Assembly (NCBI GenBank): GCA_963966185.1 | Contig: CAWZYM010000184.1 | Span: 28,501-92,500 of the forward strand | Length of the DNA stretch: 64,000 bases | Origin: Rhabditoides inermis | Taxonomy: Eukaryota; Nematoda; Chromadorea; Rhabditida; Rhabditidae | Reading direction: 5' to 3' | Notes under the pieces: generated by a model | What the model was told of the DNA's origin: nothing | The model's input: only the letters and a program-made list of their open reading frames with translations | Databases searched by the model: none | Program-made: the position numbers and the translations under genes | Part shown: positions 52,801-62,319 of the stretch, one piece after another | Layout: every line of letters starts with the position of its first letter | Numbering within the stretch: the first letter of the stretch is position 1

Positions 52801-54754
52801 CCGACTACACCCTGCGCATCCGGAACACGGAGAAGGCTCGCTCGGGCACATACGTGTGCACCGCCGTCAACCCCGCCGGAGAGGACGACATGGTTTGTGA
52901 TGAACGACATGGTTTTTTTTCTCACCAATATAGTAATATTTCATTGTCTATTATTTTTTCCCATATCGAATAATCATAGTGAACACTTTCCATCAACTTC
53001 ATCTCTGATGAGACTCCGGGTTGATGGAGGTAAGATGCTAGGAGTCGAAACCACTTGATCCAAATTCGCGTTTTCTTTGTGATATCTCTATTGCGTGTTA
53101 TTGAATGTCTACTATCCTAGTCAGCATGTAGCATTCATTCCACTTTTCGTAACGTGTATAGCTTTATGCAGAACGCATCGTTCAGGCCACGTCGCTCGTC
53201 ATCATCTCGACGCCGGTGATCCAGCCGGCGCAGACGACGTTCAACCTCATCCACGGAATGCCGGCGCGGATCCCGTGCGACGTGATCGGAGACCCGATGC
53301 CCGAGATCAAGTGGTGAGTGTGTCACAGTGAATACTAATGTTGTTGTGAGAAAATGCACTGATTGCAGTTTGATGGAAAATCGGCATCTTTACGTTTCTG
53401 TGAAACGTATGACGTATTTCGTATTATGTTAACACATTTGGGGTATATGATGAGATGTGGTGTTCAGCCGATGTACCGCGATAGAAACAGCGATAGAAAC
53501 ACATTTTGGGTAATATCGAAAAGCGTGACTGTCCAGTTCTGAATGTTCTGAATATCATCCTAACCATTCAGGTATCTGAACGACGACCTGTTTCTCGGCG
53601 GGGAGGTGGACGAGTTCGGCGCCCTGCACATAGACGACGCATCGGAGGCGCACCGGTGGGTTCTTTTGAGGTCAACGTAGACTACGTATTGCGAAAATGT
53701 AATGATTTGTATCATAGACTACATATTGCGAAATTAGACTACATATTGCGAAATTGTAATGATTTGTATTTTTTTTAATGAGAAACGTGTCACCGTCGAG
53801 AATCCGAACTAGAGAACATTGTCGAAAACACTATGATTGGTTGACGAATACTAGCTAAATACTAGATCGCTAAGTATATTGTGTGACTCGTGCGAGTCGG
53901 ATTGGACTAATAATCAGAAGAAAAAACAGTACTTAACACCGGTGAGTTGATTTTTGATGACATATCTTGTGGAAGCCGGATTGTGAAAAGATGATGAACT
54001 TGAATGATATTCAAACCGTGAAACTTATCAAACTGCATTACAAAAAATAATTTATACGGTTGCATAATAACACGTAAAAAAAGAAGATGAAACAAAACAA
54101 AGTTAGATATAAAGATATATCCATCACGGAAGGACTCTAGCCGCTTGCAAGATGGTGGAAAAATATTTTTTTTCGACAAAAACCAATAGGAAAACGGTGA
54201 TTTTTCTCTCTCGACAATCTTGCAAGCGGCCTATAGCCTGCGCCAGAACGATAGTTTTCGATCTGCCTCGCTTGCAGTTCGAAATACGGTGCCATAACCG
54301 TCTGCCACTCTTGTTTTGCGCGCTATTGCCGAGAGCTGACTCTCCGTCTTCCTCCGATCTACCCCACCGCGCGCAACTTATTGCGAGCATAGAACTATAT
54401 ATTTCTTTTCAGCGGCCAGCTCAAATGCGTGGCGACCAACGCGGCGGGCAGCGACGAGCGGGTCGTGTCCCTCACCGTCCACACCGCGCCCGTGATCGAG
54501 GGGTCCGGACAGGTGGGTCTCTCTCTCTCTCTCTCTCCTTCTCTCCCCCTACTCCTTCTCTTCTCCATCTACACTTGTCAGCCACAAATGCATTCCATTT
54601 CAGCTGAAGACGCTCACCGTGAACGTGAACGACTCCGTGCTGATGCCGTGCCCGGCGCGTTCCCTTCCCCCGCCGACGCGCATATGGAGCTACGACGGAC
54701 AGCCGATCAGCGGCGAGGACTGGGACATGCTGGTGGGAGAGGGGGGGAGGAGAG

Positions 54755-54786
<32 letters not shown>

Positions 54787-56079
54787 TATTGTCGAATGTA
54801 CCATGGGGCACCTACATACGTCACCTATGAAAGAAAATGATCAACGTGTGGTAGTTAGTGAAAATGGAAATCCGTCAGCGTACAATTCTTTTCAAGGACG
54901 TGAAGAAATATATTGATGTAGTGTATTACCAATGTCTTATCATGTTGTCGTGAAATGGATGTGGTCTATTTGCTACATATGTGCACCTGGTGAAAAAGGT
55001 TCTATTGAGTGATACGCATAGCTTGTTTGTTATCATAATGTCATGAAACGTACACAGCCGTTGACAAACTCATTTTTTTTTCCAGAACGCCGAGCAGACG
55101 GACGACGGCGAGTTGGAGCTCTTCTCCGTGCAGGTACGCAACACGTACTTTTAAAACACATTTCCTCTATCACACACTCGTTTCACACAAACATGATAAC
55201 GATTTTGCGGAAATCGGTAGACAACTGGATCTTGTGTATCGATCAAACGAACAGCAAGCCTACTCAACGCAAACCGGCTAGCGGTTGTGAATGATAAAAT
55301 GTGAAAGCTGATGGTCGGAAGGTTGAGAACGTAATGATACGGGAGAATTCAGATGCACCACGCCGGTCACTACACTTGCCATGTCAGCAACCTGGCTGGC
55401 GATGACAGTATCACCTACCAGCTCAAGGTGAGTCTTCAAGTACCTCAAGTTTTGTGAGATTTAGTGATGTTGATTTTTGGAACGACAAAAAATATATTTT
55501 TAATGCACTAGGTTGTTGTATATGGTTAGTGAAACGTGCCGGAATTTTATCACGTAAGAGCGATAAGCAAAGCATACTTATGTATTTTCGATACGTTTCA
55601 CATCCGATAGACATTACAGAATTCTACTTCAGAACCAATTTTTGTGGTGCTGTTAACAGTATTTTGTATACTCCAAAACATTATAATGATAAAAAAAACA
55701 CTTTCATGACACTGTCTGCTTTTTCGGAACTTCCTGATCCATTTGATCTCATTCATTTCCAGATACAAGACGGCCCGCGCATCATCTCCGAGATACCCGG
55801 CACAGTCGATGTCGTCCTGGGAGTGAGTGGAAAAAAACATTCAAATGTGCACGTCGGCCCGTTTCCACAGTAGCTATCACCTTAATTTTGAGCATTTATG
55901 ATTCTGTCCAGGTGACGTTGGAGCTGCCGTGCAAGGCTATCGGCACACCAGATCCGGTCGTCAGCTGGGAAAAGGAGGGACTACAGGTATGCTAGAGAGG
56001 GAGAGAGAGAGAGAGAGGGAGAGAGAGAGAGAGAGGGAGGGAGGGAGGAGGGGGAGAGAGAGAGAGAAAGAGAGAGAGA

Positions 56080-56118
<39 letters not shown>

Positions 56119-59100
56119 ACAAACGAGTACTCTAGCTGATGCCCTCCGACCACGTGGACATTGACTCCTCGGGAACGCTGCGACTTCACAAGGCGCAGCT
56201 CAGCGACGCAGGACAGTACAGGTGGGCAGATGAGAAGATCAAACTATTCTCCTACCGTAATCTCTATTTTTGCAAGAAGCTCAAATTATTCTCCTACCGT
56301 AACACTTTTCTTTGCAAGAAGATCGAATTATTCTTCTACCGTAACACTTATCTTTGCGAGCAGATCAAATTATTCTCCTACCGTAACACTTATCTTCGCG
56401 AGAAGATCAAATTATTCTCCTACCGTAACACTTATCTTTGCGAGAAGATCAAATTATTCTCCTACCGTAACACTTATCTTTGCGAGAAGATCAAATTATT
56501 CTCCTACCGTAACACTTATCGGTGCTAGGAAGATCAAATTATTCTCCTACCGTAATCTCTATTTTGCAAGAAGATCAAATTATTCTCCTACCGTAACACT
56601 TATCTTTGCAAAAATATCAAAGTATTCTCCTACCGTAACACTTATCTTTGCAAAAAGATCAAATTATTCTCCTACCGTAACACTTATCGTTGCAAGCAGA
56701 TCAAATTATTCTCCTACCGTAACCGTTGGCAGATCAAGTTATTCTGATTCTGCAGGTGCATCGCTCGCAATCCGGCCGGGAAAGACGAGCGAGGCACGAT
56801 CGTCGTTGTGCAGGGTGGGTGATTGGGGTGAACAGATTCAAACAACGGAAAATGTTTGCTTTTCATAAATTACTCTGAACACTCGAATAGAAAGTTCATA
56901 CATAATACCAATTTGTGGTTGCAAAATGCGAATTCGACAGAAAATTGTCCGTCTCTGAAAAAAGTAGTTAAACGTGAACGGTGAAACGTAGCGTGAATGT
57001 TAATGGGGGTGTTAACACTAGGTATTGTATAACACAATTGAATATGAACGTGTTTGCAGAGCCTCCCATCATCCTTCCCACCACGATCGGCAACTACACG
57101 GTCGTTGAGGGCGACAAGGTATTCTTTGCCTTTGTTTCCTCCTTCCTCCTTCCTCCTTCCTCCTTCCTCCTCTCTCTCTCCCTCGATCTCCCATCTCTCA
57201 TTCTCCCATTGTCTCAGTGTCACCAGCACACGGCGCACCGCGCCTGTAGATATCGTAGATTGGCTGTAATTCGGAAATGATCGTATAGCCTGCGCCAGAG
57301 CGATAGTTTTCGATCTACCTCGCTTGCCGTTCGAAACACGGTGCCATAACCGTCTGCCTCTCTTGTTTCACGCGCTGTTGCCGCGAGCTGACTCTCCGTC
57401 TTCCTCTGATCTACCCCATCGCGCTTATTGCGATAGATGATGATCGTATGATTGGTGCAGGTCGAACTGCGCTGTCACGTGGCGGCCAACCCTCCCGCCG
57501 AGATCACGTGGAGCCGGAAGGGCGTGGAGATCGGCGAGGCGATGCAGGGCGTCGTCGTGCAGAACGGTGAGAACGAGAGTGCCTGAAGGTCTGTCTCTTC
57601 GAAACTCTCTTCGAAACTGACTCGGAAACGTGTTTCGAAGGCGTTTCGAAATCAGTATCGAATGGAGTTTTGAAGAGACTGACCGGTACTTTAGTGTAAT
57701 ATGATGATATTAATGGAATCAGATCTAATCGGAATCAGATCATCCGTACATTTTTAGTGACTAGTCTCGAAGACGCAGTTGATGAATGTTGAGTAAAGTT
57801 TGTAGGATTGGTCAATTGACTTTTGAAAAGAGATGCAGAGCCCTATTACAGTCAGCACACAATTTTCAAGATGAGTTCTGGTTGAAACGTAGTGGTTAGT
57901 CCAAAAACGATTTCCATTACAATGTATGTTTCAAAAATGCAATTCGACTTGTGAATTGTAGATCGCAATCGGAAAAATATATTGCTGCTTTATGGAAAAA
58001 ATACGAACAAACATTAAGGTAAAGGTAAAGGTATCCCCCCGATTCAAGAGATTCACTCTGCGGAGGGGGTCGAAGGAGGTCTATGCATCACACCACGAAC
58101 AAACATAAAAAGGAAAAAAGGAAACATCCATCATTTTCAGACGGCACACTGGTGATCGACGAGGTGGACAAGGACGACGAGACGTTCTACACGTGCAGGG
58201 CCAGCAACGCCGCCGGCGCCGCCGAGAAGGTCATCCGCCTGGCTGTGATCGGTGGGTGGAAGTGTTTAAAAAAAGTTTGTCTTACCAGCTTATTCAAGTT
58301 AAACAACCTTCGACCTAGCCAATAAGAGGACTGACCTAAAGCTCTCGAGTACAAGTCGCTAGCTGCTTACAAGGGGTCCATCGATGAATGTAATGAATTT
58401 GGATCAGATGACGTCACAGACTTCTGACTAGAGGCTCACGAAAGTTGTGAGGGTGGTCGTCACTCCACCGTCACTAGCGGTACATCATTAGCCGTTTTGA
58501 AGCTCGAATCACATACATGGCGCGGAAATTGGCTTCTTTCGATGACGATGGATTAGCATTGAAACACGATCAGCAAGAGAAGAAAAAGGGAAGAGAGAGA
58601 AAGAGAGAACGATCGTCCTCGCAGTACCTCCCACAATGCCTGACGAGGACACGGTGCACGAGTCTGTGCGCATCGACCACCCCTTCTCCCTCTACTGCCC
58701 CGTCTTCTCCACGCCTATACCGGAGGTGAGAGTGGGATTTTCATTCTCTTGTATCAGCGATGGCATTGACGATGGGTATATGGATAAACCACACCACTGA
58801 AACGTACACAGTAGAGTTCCATTCAAGCGCAATCAACAAATCCAGATCTTTTCATCCTGCTCTATCCGAGATTCTTATTCTTTTTGCCTCTCCATCTCAC
58901 TCAGTTTTTCCCCACAGTAACACCCTGCGTCTCTTCAGATCACGTGGCAGCTGGACGACCGCGCGCTGTCCGACGTCGACCCCAACATCGTCCTCTCCGA
59001 CGATAAGCGCAGGTTCCACGTCAACAAGGTGAGGCTTAGGGTTGATAAGCCCTCATCGTTTCATGACACAATCTTTTCACACAGTGAGAAATTAGAAAGC

Positions 59101-60084
59101 AATCGGAAATACTGACTAAAAAATGGTTTCCGAAAAGAACACATTATTTCAACATGTGTTTAATTTTTGTAGAGTATTGGATACATAGATATATAGGGTA
59201 TTCCCCATTTTCACGGTACGTAATTATCTCGGTCGACCCAGACACGAAAGACAATGAGAAAATGACGTCGAAAAGAGGCACACAGTTTTTGAGCTCAAAT
59301 GAGCGGTTCCCAGAAGAAAATCACAAATATCGAGCCGACAATCTGTTGGTAGTACCCCGAGGTTCACTCTCCCGAAGCTTGAACTTTTTAGGTGGAGTTT
59401 GAACAAAGTTATGAGAGAAACACTAAATCACCAATTGAAGCTATGCATTTGGAATGTTTTTCATGATATTTAAATTTTGGAATAGCGATATCAACAAAAG
59501 CGAGCCGACAATCTTTTGGAAATACTCTCAGTATTCTTCTGTCCAAAGAACGAAAAATTAGAAAATTTTTGAACGGAGTTATTAGCTCCGAAAGATGTTC
59601 CGATCTGCTTCATTTGACTTGCAAATGACCCTCATTTCCCTAAAATCAGACCGCCAAGCGCGCGAATTGCGCGGTCGAATGATCCCGCGCGGACCGATAG
59701 TGCGACCAAATGCGATGAAATGCTGTCTGGAAAACACGCGGCGAATGAACAAGCTTACCGTACCTTACCGTACCGTGAACGGGGGGAATACCCTATATAC
59801 ACGTGTTGTCGTGTTGTCGAGAATAAAGAGTCCGAGTGAGAGATTTATATAATTTACGAAAAGTGGCGTTTACCCCAAATTGATTGACAAAATCAGCAGC
59901 CTTTGTTGATATGACGATTACGAAACATATCTACAAATATACATGTGAAACGTATTTTTCGTATCAGGCCCGCATCACGGACGCCGGTGTGTACAAGTGT
60001 ATCGCGCGAAATTCGGCTGGAGAGAGCAGCAAGTCGTTTGATGTGGAGGTCGTAGGTGAGTGTGCCGCTTTCTCTTTCTCTCTC

Positions 60085-60132
<48 letters not shown>

Positions 60133-61459
60133 CTACTTCCCTCTTCTAGTTCCTCTCAACGTGGACGAGTCCAAGTGGGCCCGGAAGATCACCAAACTGG
60201 AGGGCGAGGAGGTTTGATCATTATTATTAAAACTATTATTGTAACTTAAAAAGATCCTATAAGATTTACCATTATCAATCGGTGTCTATGAGATTGTTAG
60301 TTTATTATTGAGTGTTGACACGTTCTACTACCCATTGAAAATGAATTGAATACGACCACGTATGTTTCATGTGAAACGTAACTAGTTTAGCTGTGAGAAA
60401 TTTGATTGTGAACACCTTGGTATTTCGACAGTTTTTTCACATCGAAACGTATTCAATAATATAAATGCGAAAATGACACAACACTCGTTAGGAATCACAG
60501 TAAAATGTTTTGCAGCTCGAGATCGGCTGCCCGGTGATCGGCACCCCCGCTCCCACCGTCTCGTGGGTCGTCAATGGGCGGATTCTGGAGAGGGGAGAGG
60601 ACGTGCGCGGAGTGCGACTCAGCGACGACGGACTCACTGTGAGTGGTTTTTGTTGAAATCGTTGTAGTCGATGCGTTTGTAGCATATAAATGGTCTATGC
60701 AGCGCACTTCTTACTGGCTATAGCAACAATCTTATGCTGCGTTCATGTCCATATTTCGTGTTTCGGGTGCGTTTCGGGTGTACGAAACGCGCACGAAAGC
60801 ATAACAAAATCGGCACGACGAAAGAGTCGGTTTCGGTCGTTCTTACGCTTCAGCGTTGACATGATGTGTTGAAAAGAGTCGACAATAACTCTTCTCAATT
60901 ACCACGAGAAATGGTAATCATAAATAACCTTCGTGTGTAAGTATCTTGTGCGATGGAATGATTCACTTAGCCGTCTCTTTATACAGATCTTAATTTTTTA
61001 TCGACAAGTCCAGGAAGGGACCCAGCTTGACATTTACGTTTCATCGTGAATATGAAGCACGACTAAAAAATTGGCGACAATTGTTGATTCTCGTCTACAC
61101 AATTATAACGAATTTAAAAACAAAACTTCTATCGCAGGTGCTAATACCACGCTTTTAGAGAACACAAACTTTACAACACGCTGTAAACAGTACTCCTACT
61201 AGGAATACCCATTACAAGGGTTGGGTTGAGAAGAAGCACGTTCGAGTTGAGAAGAAGCAGGTGTAACAGTTAACTCTTACAATGGTGAATTCTCTCAGTC
61301 AGGGGCTGATAACGATGAGTAACACGTGGAAAAAGACAACATTGAAGAATACCATTATGAGTTCTCTCTGGTGCTGATTGCTGATCCACCGAGTAGCGAA
61401 AGAGCGCTGTATTGATATTTAACTACTAAAATGATACATCAAAACACTCTTATGCTGAA

Positions 61460-61521
<62 letters not shown>

Positions 61522-61635
61522 TTATGTCCCAGGTTCTCATCCCCCGCGTCGAGGAGGAGCACGCGGGCCTCTTCCACTGTGTCGCGCAGAACAAGGCCGG
61601 CAGTCTCGATGTCGACGTGGAGCTGAACGTGCTGG
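39001..61635 (+). CDS. him-4: Hemicentin (HIM-4 type): signal peptide, vWA, linker, 13 Ig domains; 3' end not found
   Basis: I traced 56 exons whose phases all join, giving 4,906 nt (about 1,635 codons). The product starts [17 protein letters not shown], a clear signal peptide, then a vWA domain with DITGSM and 13 C2-type Ig repeats (C...W...YxCxAxN). Hemicentins are secreted extracellular-matrix proteins that tether cells and basement membranes. C. elegans HIM-4 has about 48 Ig domains plus EGF repeats and a fibulin-type end; none of those later parts is seen here. The last exon ends in phase 1 at 61635. Either the gene continues past the window with the minus-strand gene inside an intron, or it ends by reading into the intron (stop near 61,686). 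Rare donors GTCGGT, GTTAGC and GTTTGA and one GAG acceptor (46781) are needed. Introns carry microsatellites, repeats and the piRNA-like motifs. Confidence 0.93.
40229..40276 (-). promoter_or_regulatory. piRNA-like unit: motif 40268-40276, predicted start 40229
   Basis: Minus-strand TACGTTTCA followed by TAAT whose T is 39 nt downstream. It lies in a hemicentin intron. Confidence 0.55.
42002..42049 (-). promoter_or_regulatory. piRNA-like unit: motif 42041-42049, predicted start 42002
   Basis: Minus-strand TACGTTTCG (variant last base) followed by CAAT with T at 39 nt. Confidence 0.5.
42677..42772. repeat. (GA)n microsatellite just after a hemicentin donor
   Basis: A near-continuous GA tract fills most of the 120 nt intron 42667-42786. 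Confidence 0.95.
43112..43467. mobile_element. Foldback (MITE-like) element, copy 2, in a hemicentin intron
   Basis: Arms of about 105 bp (43112-43216 and 43361-43467) are nearly perfect reverse complements, starting ATTATCTGTTAAAAAGTACT. The interior is 145 bp with GA repeats at 43287-43360. Arms match the copy at 36125-36412 at lower identity. Arm identity within this copy is much higher than between copies, so it inserted more recently or is kept by conversion. Confidence 0.9.
43670..44035. other. GC-rich intron segment with internal repeats
   Basis: A G+C-rich block in the 1,576 nt intron 42891-44466. GTGACGGGAACC occurs twice (about 43,760 and 43,968), flanked by CG-rich words. It may be another degenerate transposon. 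No coding frame is supported. Confidence 0.45.
44688..44735 (-). promoter_or_regulatory. piRNA-like unit: motif 44727-44735, predicted start 44688
   Basis: Minus-strand TACGTTTCA followed by TAAT with T at 39 nt. It is tandemly duplicated at 44810-44857. Confidence 0.6.
44810..44857 (-). promoter_or_regulatory. piRNA-like unit: motif 44849-44857, predicted start 44810
   Basis: Duplicate of the unit 122 bp to the left. CAAT with T at 39 nt. Confidence 0.6.
45410..45516. repeat. (CT)n microsatellite filling a hemicentin intron
   Basis: CT units occupy most of intron 45400-45534, between a GTTAGC donor and a CCCTAG acceptor. Confidence 0.95.
45639..45684 (-). promoter_or_regulatory. piRNA-like unit: motif 45676-45684, predicted start 45639
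   Basis: Minus-strand TACGTTTCA followed by TAAT with T at 37 nt. Confidence 0.5.
46017..46064 (-). promoter_or_regulatory. piRNA-like unit: motif 46056-46064, predicted start 46017
   Basis: Minus-strand TACGTTTCA followed by CAAT with T at 39 nt. Confidence 0.55.
46724..46771 (-). promoter_or_regulatory. piRNA-like unit: motif 46763-46771, predicted start 46724
   Basis: Minus-strand TACGTTTCA followed by TAAT with T at 39 nt. Confidence 0.6.
46984..47030 (+). promoter_or_regulatory. piRNA-like unit: motif 46984-46992, predicted start 47030
   Basis: Plus-strand TACGTTTCA followed by TAAT with T at 38 nt. Confidence 0.6.
47683..47729 (-). promoter_or_regulatory. piRNA-like unit: motif 47721-47729, predicted start 47683
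   Basis: Minus-strand TACGTTTCA followed by TAAT with T at 38 nt. Confidence 0.6.
48316..48363 (-). promoter_or_regulatory. piRNA-like unit: motif 48355-48363, predicted start 48316
   Basis: Minus-strand TACGTTTCA followed by TAAT with T at 39 nt. Confidence 0.6.
48492..48539 (+). promoter_or_regulatory. piRNA-like unit: motif 48492-48500, predicted start 48539
   Basis: Plus-strand TACGTTTCA beginning three bases after a hemicentin donor. TGAT (a YRNT) has its T at 39 nt. Confidence 0.45.
48861..48908 (-). promoter_or_regulatory. piRNA-like unit: motif 48900-48908, predicted start 48861
   Basis: Minus-strand CACGTTTCA (variant first base) followed by TAAT with T at 39 nt. Confidence 0.55.
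49917..49963 (+). promoter_or_regulatory. piRNA-like unit: motif 49917-49925, predicted start 49963
   Basis: Plus-strand TACGTTTCA followed by CAAT with T at 38 nt. First of three tandem copies spaced about 105 bp apart. Confidence 0.6.
50022..50068 (+). promoter_or_regulatory. piRNA-like unit: motif 50022-50030, predicted start 50068
   Basis: Second tandem copy. CACGTTTCA followed by CAAT with T at 38 nt. Confidence 0.6.
50125..50174 (+). promoter_or_regulatory. piRNA-like unit: motif 50125-50133, predicted start 50174
   Basis: Third tandem copy, with a degraded motif TACGTTTTA and TAAT with T at 41 nt. It may be a decaying unit. Confidence 0.4.
51182..51228 (+). promoter_or_regulatory. 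piRNA-like unit: motif 51182-51190, predicted start 51228
   Basis: Plus-strand TACGTTTCA followed by TAAT with T at 38 nt, in the 858 nt intron 50713-51570. Confidence 0.6.
51462..51509 (+). promoter_or_regulatory. piRNA-like unit: motif 51462-51470, predicted start 51509
   Basis: Plus-strand TACGTTTCA followed by TAAT with T at 39 nt, in the same intron as the unit at 51182. Confidence 0.6.
52340..52386 (+). promoter_or_regulatory. piRNA-like unit: motif 52340-52348, predicted start 52386
   Basis: Plus-strand TACGTTTCA followed by CAAT with T at 38 nt. Confidence 0.6.
53362..53409 (-). promoter_or_regulatory. piRNA-like unit: motif 53401-53409, predicted start 53362
   Basis: Minus-strand TACGTTTCA followed by CAAT with T at 39 nt. 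The motif is the right half of a perfect ACGTTTC/GAAACGT hairpin. Confidence 0.55.
54139..54386. repeat. Dispersed intronic repeat, copy 1
   Basis: The core 54232-54386 (TATAGCCTGCGCCAGA to TTATTGCGA) matches 57284-57433. A 14 bp inverted pair, GCCGCTTGCAAGAT at 54139 and its complement at 54217, lies to the left. It sits just upstream of the acceptor for the exon at 54413. Confidence 0.8.
55004..55052 (-). promoter_or_regulatory. piRNA-like unit: motif 55044-55052, predicted start 55004
   Basis: Minus-strand TACGTTTCA followed by CAAT with T at 40 nt. Confidence 0.5.
55592..55639 (+). promoter_or_regulatory. piRNA-like unit: motif 55592-55600, predicted start 55639
   Basis: Plus-strand TACGTTTCA followed by CAAT with T at 39 nt. 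Confidence 0.6.
55988..56117. repeat. (GA)n microsatellite in a hemicentin intron
   Basis: Interrupted GA units with GGGAGG variants fill intron 55987-56135. Confidence 0.95.
56222..56750 (+). repeat. 42-bp minisatellite in a hemicentin intron, about 12 copies
   Basis: Units of AAGATCAAATTATTCTCC followed by TACCGTAACACTTATCTTTG repeat with a 42 bp period from the donor of the exon ending at 56221 almost to the acceptor at 56755. Since 42 is 14 codons, several frames stay open (129 and 235 codons). One continues from the Ig10 exon, so intron retention would add about 100 residues of 14-mer repeats before a stop near 56,527. Confidence 0.9.
56944..56990 (-). promoter_or_regulatory. piRNA-like unit: motif 56982-56990, predicted start 56944
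   Basis: Minus-strand TACGTTTCA followed by CAAT with T at 38 nt. Confidence 0.6.
57284..57433. repeat. Dispersed intronic repeat, copy 2
   Basis: Same orientation as the 54232 copy, roughly 85-90% identical by eye, in intron 57119-57460. Confidence 0.8.
57845..57891 (-). promoter_or_regulatory. piRNA-like unit: motif 57883-57891, predicted start 57845
   Basis: Minus-strand TACGTTTCA followed by TAAT with T at 38 nt. Confidence 0.6.
58252..58624 (+). other. Hemicentin intron, nothing else seen
   Basis: No motif, repeat or coding signal beyond the splice sites. Confidence 0.5.
59195..59794. mobile_element. Non-autonomous DNA transposon, ~600 bp with ~28 bp TIRs
   Basis: The left end AGGGTATTCCCCATTTTCACG and the right end (reverse complement AGGGTATTCCCCCCGTTCACG) are inverted and both sit in ATAT/TATA flanks, consistent with a short A/T target duplication. 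An internal direct repeat (GAGCCGACAATCTNTTGG at about 59,332 and 59,496) is seen. There is no transposase frame. Confidence 0.8.
60334..60380 (-). promoter_or_regulatory. piRNA-like unit: motif 60372-60380, predicted start 60334
   Basis: Minus-strand TACGTTTCA followed by CAAT with T at 38 nt. Confidence 0.6.
60405..60451 (-). promoter_or_regulatory. piRNA-like unit: motif 60443-60451, predicted start 60405
   Basis: Minus-strand TACGTTTCG followed by CAAT with T at 38 nt. Confidence 0.55.
61035..61081 (+). promoter_or_regulatory. piRNA-like unit: motif 61035-61043, predicted start 61081
   Basis: Plus-strand TACGTTTCA followed by CAAT with T at 38 nt. Confidence 0.6.
61463..61520. repeat. 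(TA)n microsatellite before the last hemicentin exon
   Basis: TA units end 12 bp before the acceptor of exon 61533-61635. Confidence 0.95.
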
Positions 61636-62319
61636 GTGGGTGGGGGGGATGGAAAAGATGTGGAGATAGTAGTTTACGACTGGGTTGAATATTGAACTTT
61701 CAGTGTGGATTGTTTTGGGTGGTTTTGAAAAATAATAGAATCGGGATAATTGCACTACAGTAATGATGTCAAGTGGGTTCGATTACGATCTAGTGAAATG
61801 ACTTTGCGAAAATGTTCTTGTGCAACAAGTATCAACATTTTTCGTGTTGTCGTCGTTGTTGAAGAGACCATATCCTTAGTGACCAGATTATCTCGACCAT
61901 GTTATCTCGACCAGTCTGTTCACAAGCTGTTTATTGTCTAACCAAGCACACAACCACCACGAATACAAACAAGTACAATGCTCGGAACTGCAGTTTACAT
62001 ACATACACATACTAGACCATTGTACTCGATATAGACACAAATCGTCTCGCAATACTATACAGTAAAAATCTCGATGTGGTTCGGACATGGGACAACACTT
62101 ATTGTAGTCATTTTCACTTGTTCACACAAAACTGTACACAAAACGCTCATTTCACCGGCTGCTTATAGTGGGGGACTCGTTTAGGGTTCTAGTTTTTTTT
62201 CTGTCACAAATCTCTTGGGTTTCAATCACGTGATTACATGGGATTACGATAAGTGGAGATCGCAACGGGTTTCCAATACTGCGATTATTGATTATTGATT
62301 GATTTTTTTCCGGGAACAC
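61636..62319. other. Region between hemicentin and the minus-strand gene
   Basis: I searched for a phase-1 exon encoding Ig, EGF or fibulin-like sequence and found none. Confidence 0.5.

Larger units (their letters stand above)
52093..61635 (+). other. him-4: Hemicentin Ig domains 7-13
   Basis: Exons by domain. Ig7: 52093-52196, 52247-52327, 52800-52892. Ig8: 53186-53313, 53572-53655, 54413-54512. Ig9: 54604-54732, 55086-55133, 55353-55427. Ig10: 55763-55822, 55912-55986, 56136-56221, 56756-56814. Ig11: 57060-57118, 57461-57566, 58141-58251. Ig12: 58625-58725, 58939-59028, 59968-60055. Ig13: 60150-60211, 60516-60638, 61533-61635. C-terminal strands read [26 protein letters not shown] and similar. 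Ig9 keeps Trp but in a short RIWSYDG context. The intron 52197-52246 is only 50 nt and begins with a G-run. Confidence 0.9.

Noticed and set aside
56161..56868. 235-codon ORF of 14-residue repeats
   Set aside because: It lies inside a hemicentin intron with good splice sites on both sides. Openness follows from the 42-bp period. The possible retained-intron effect is reported separately.
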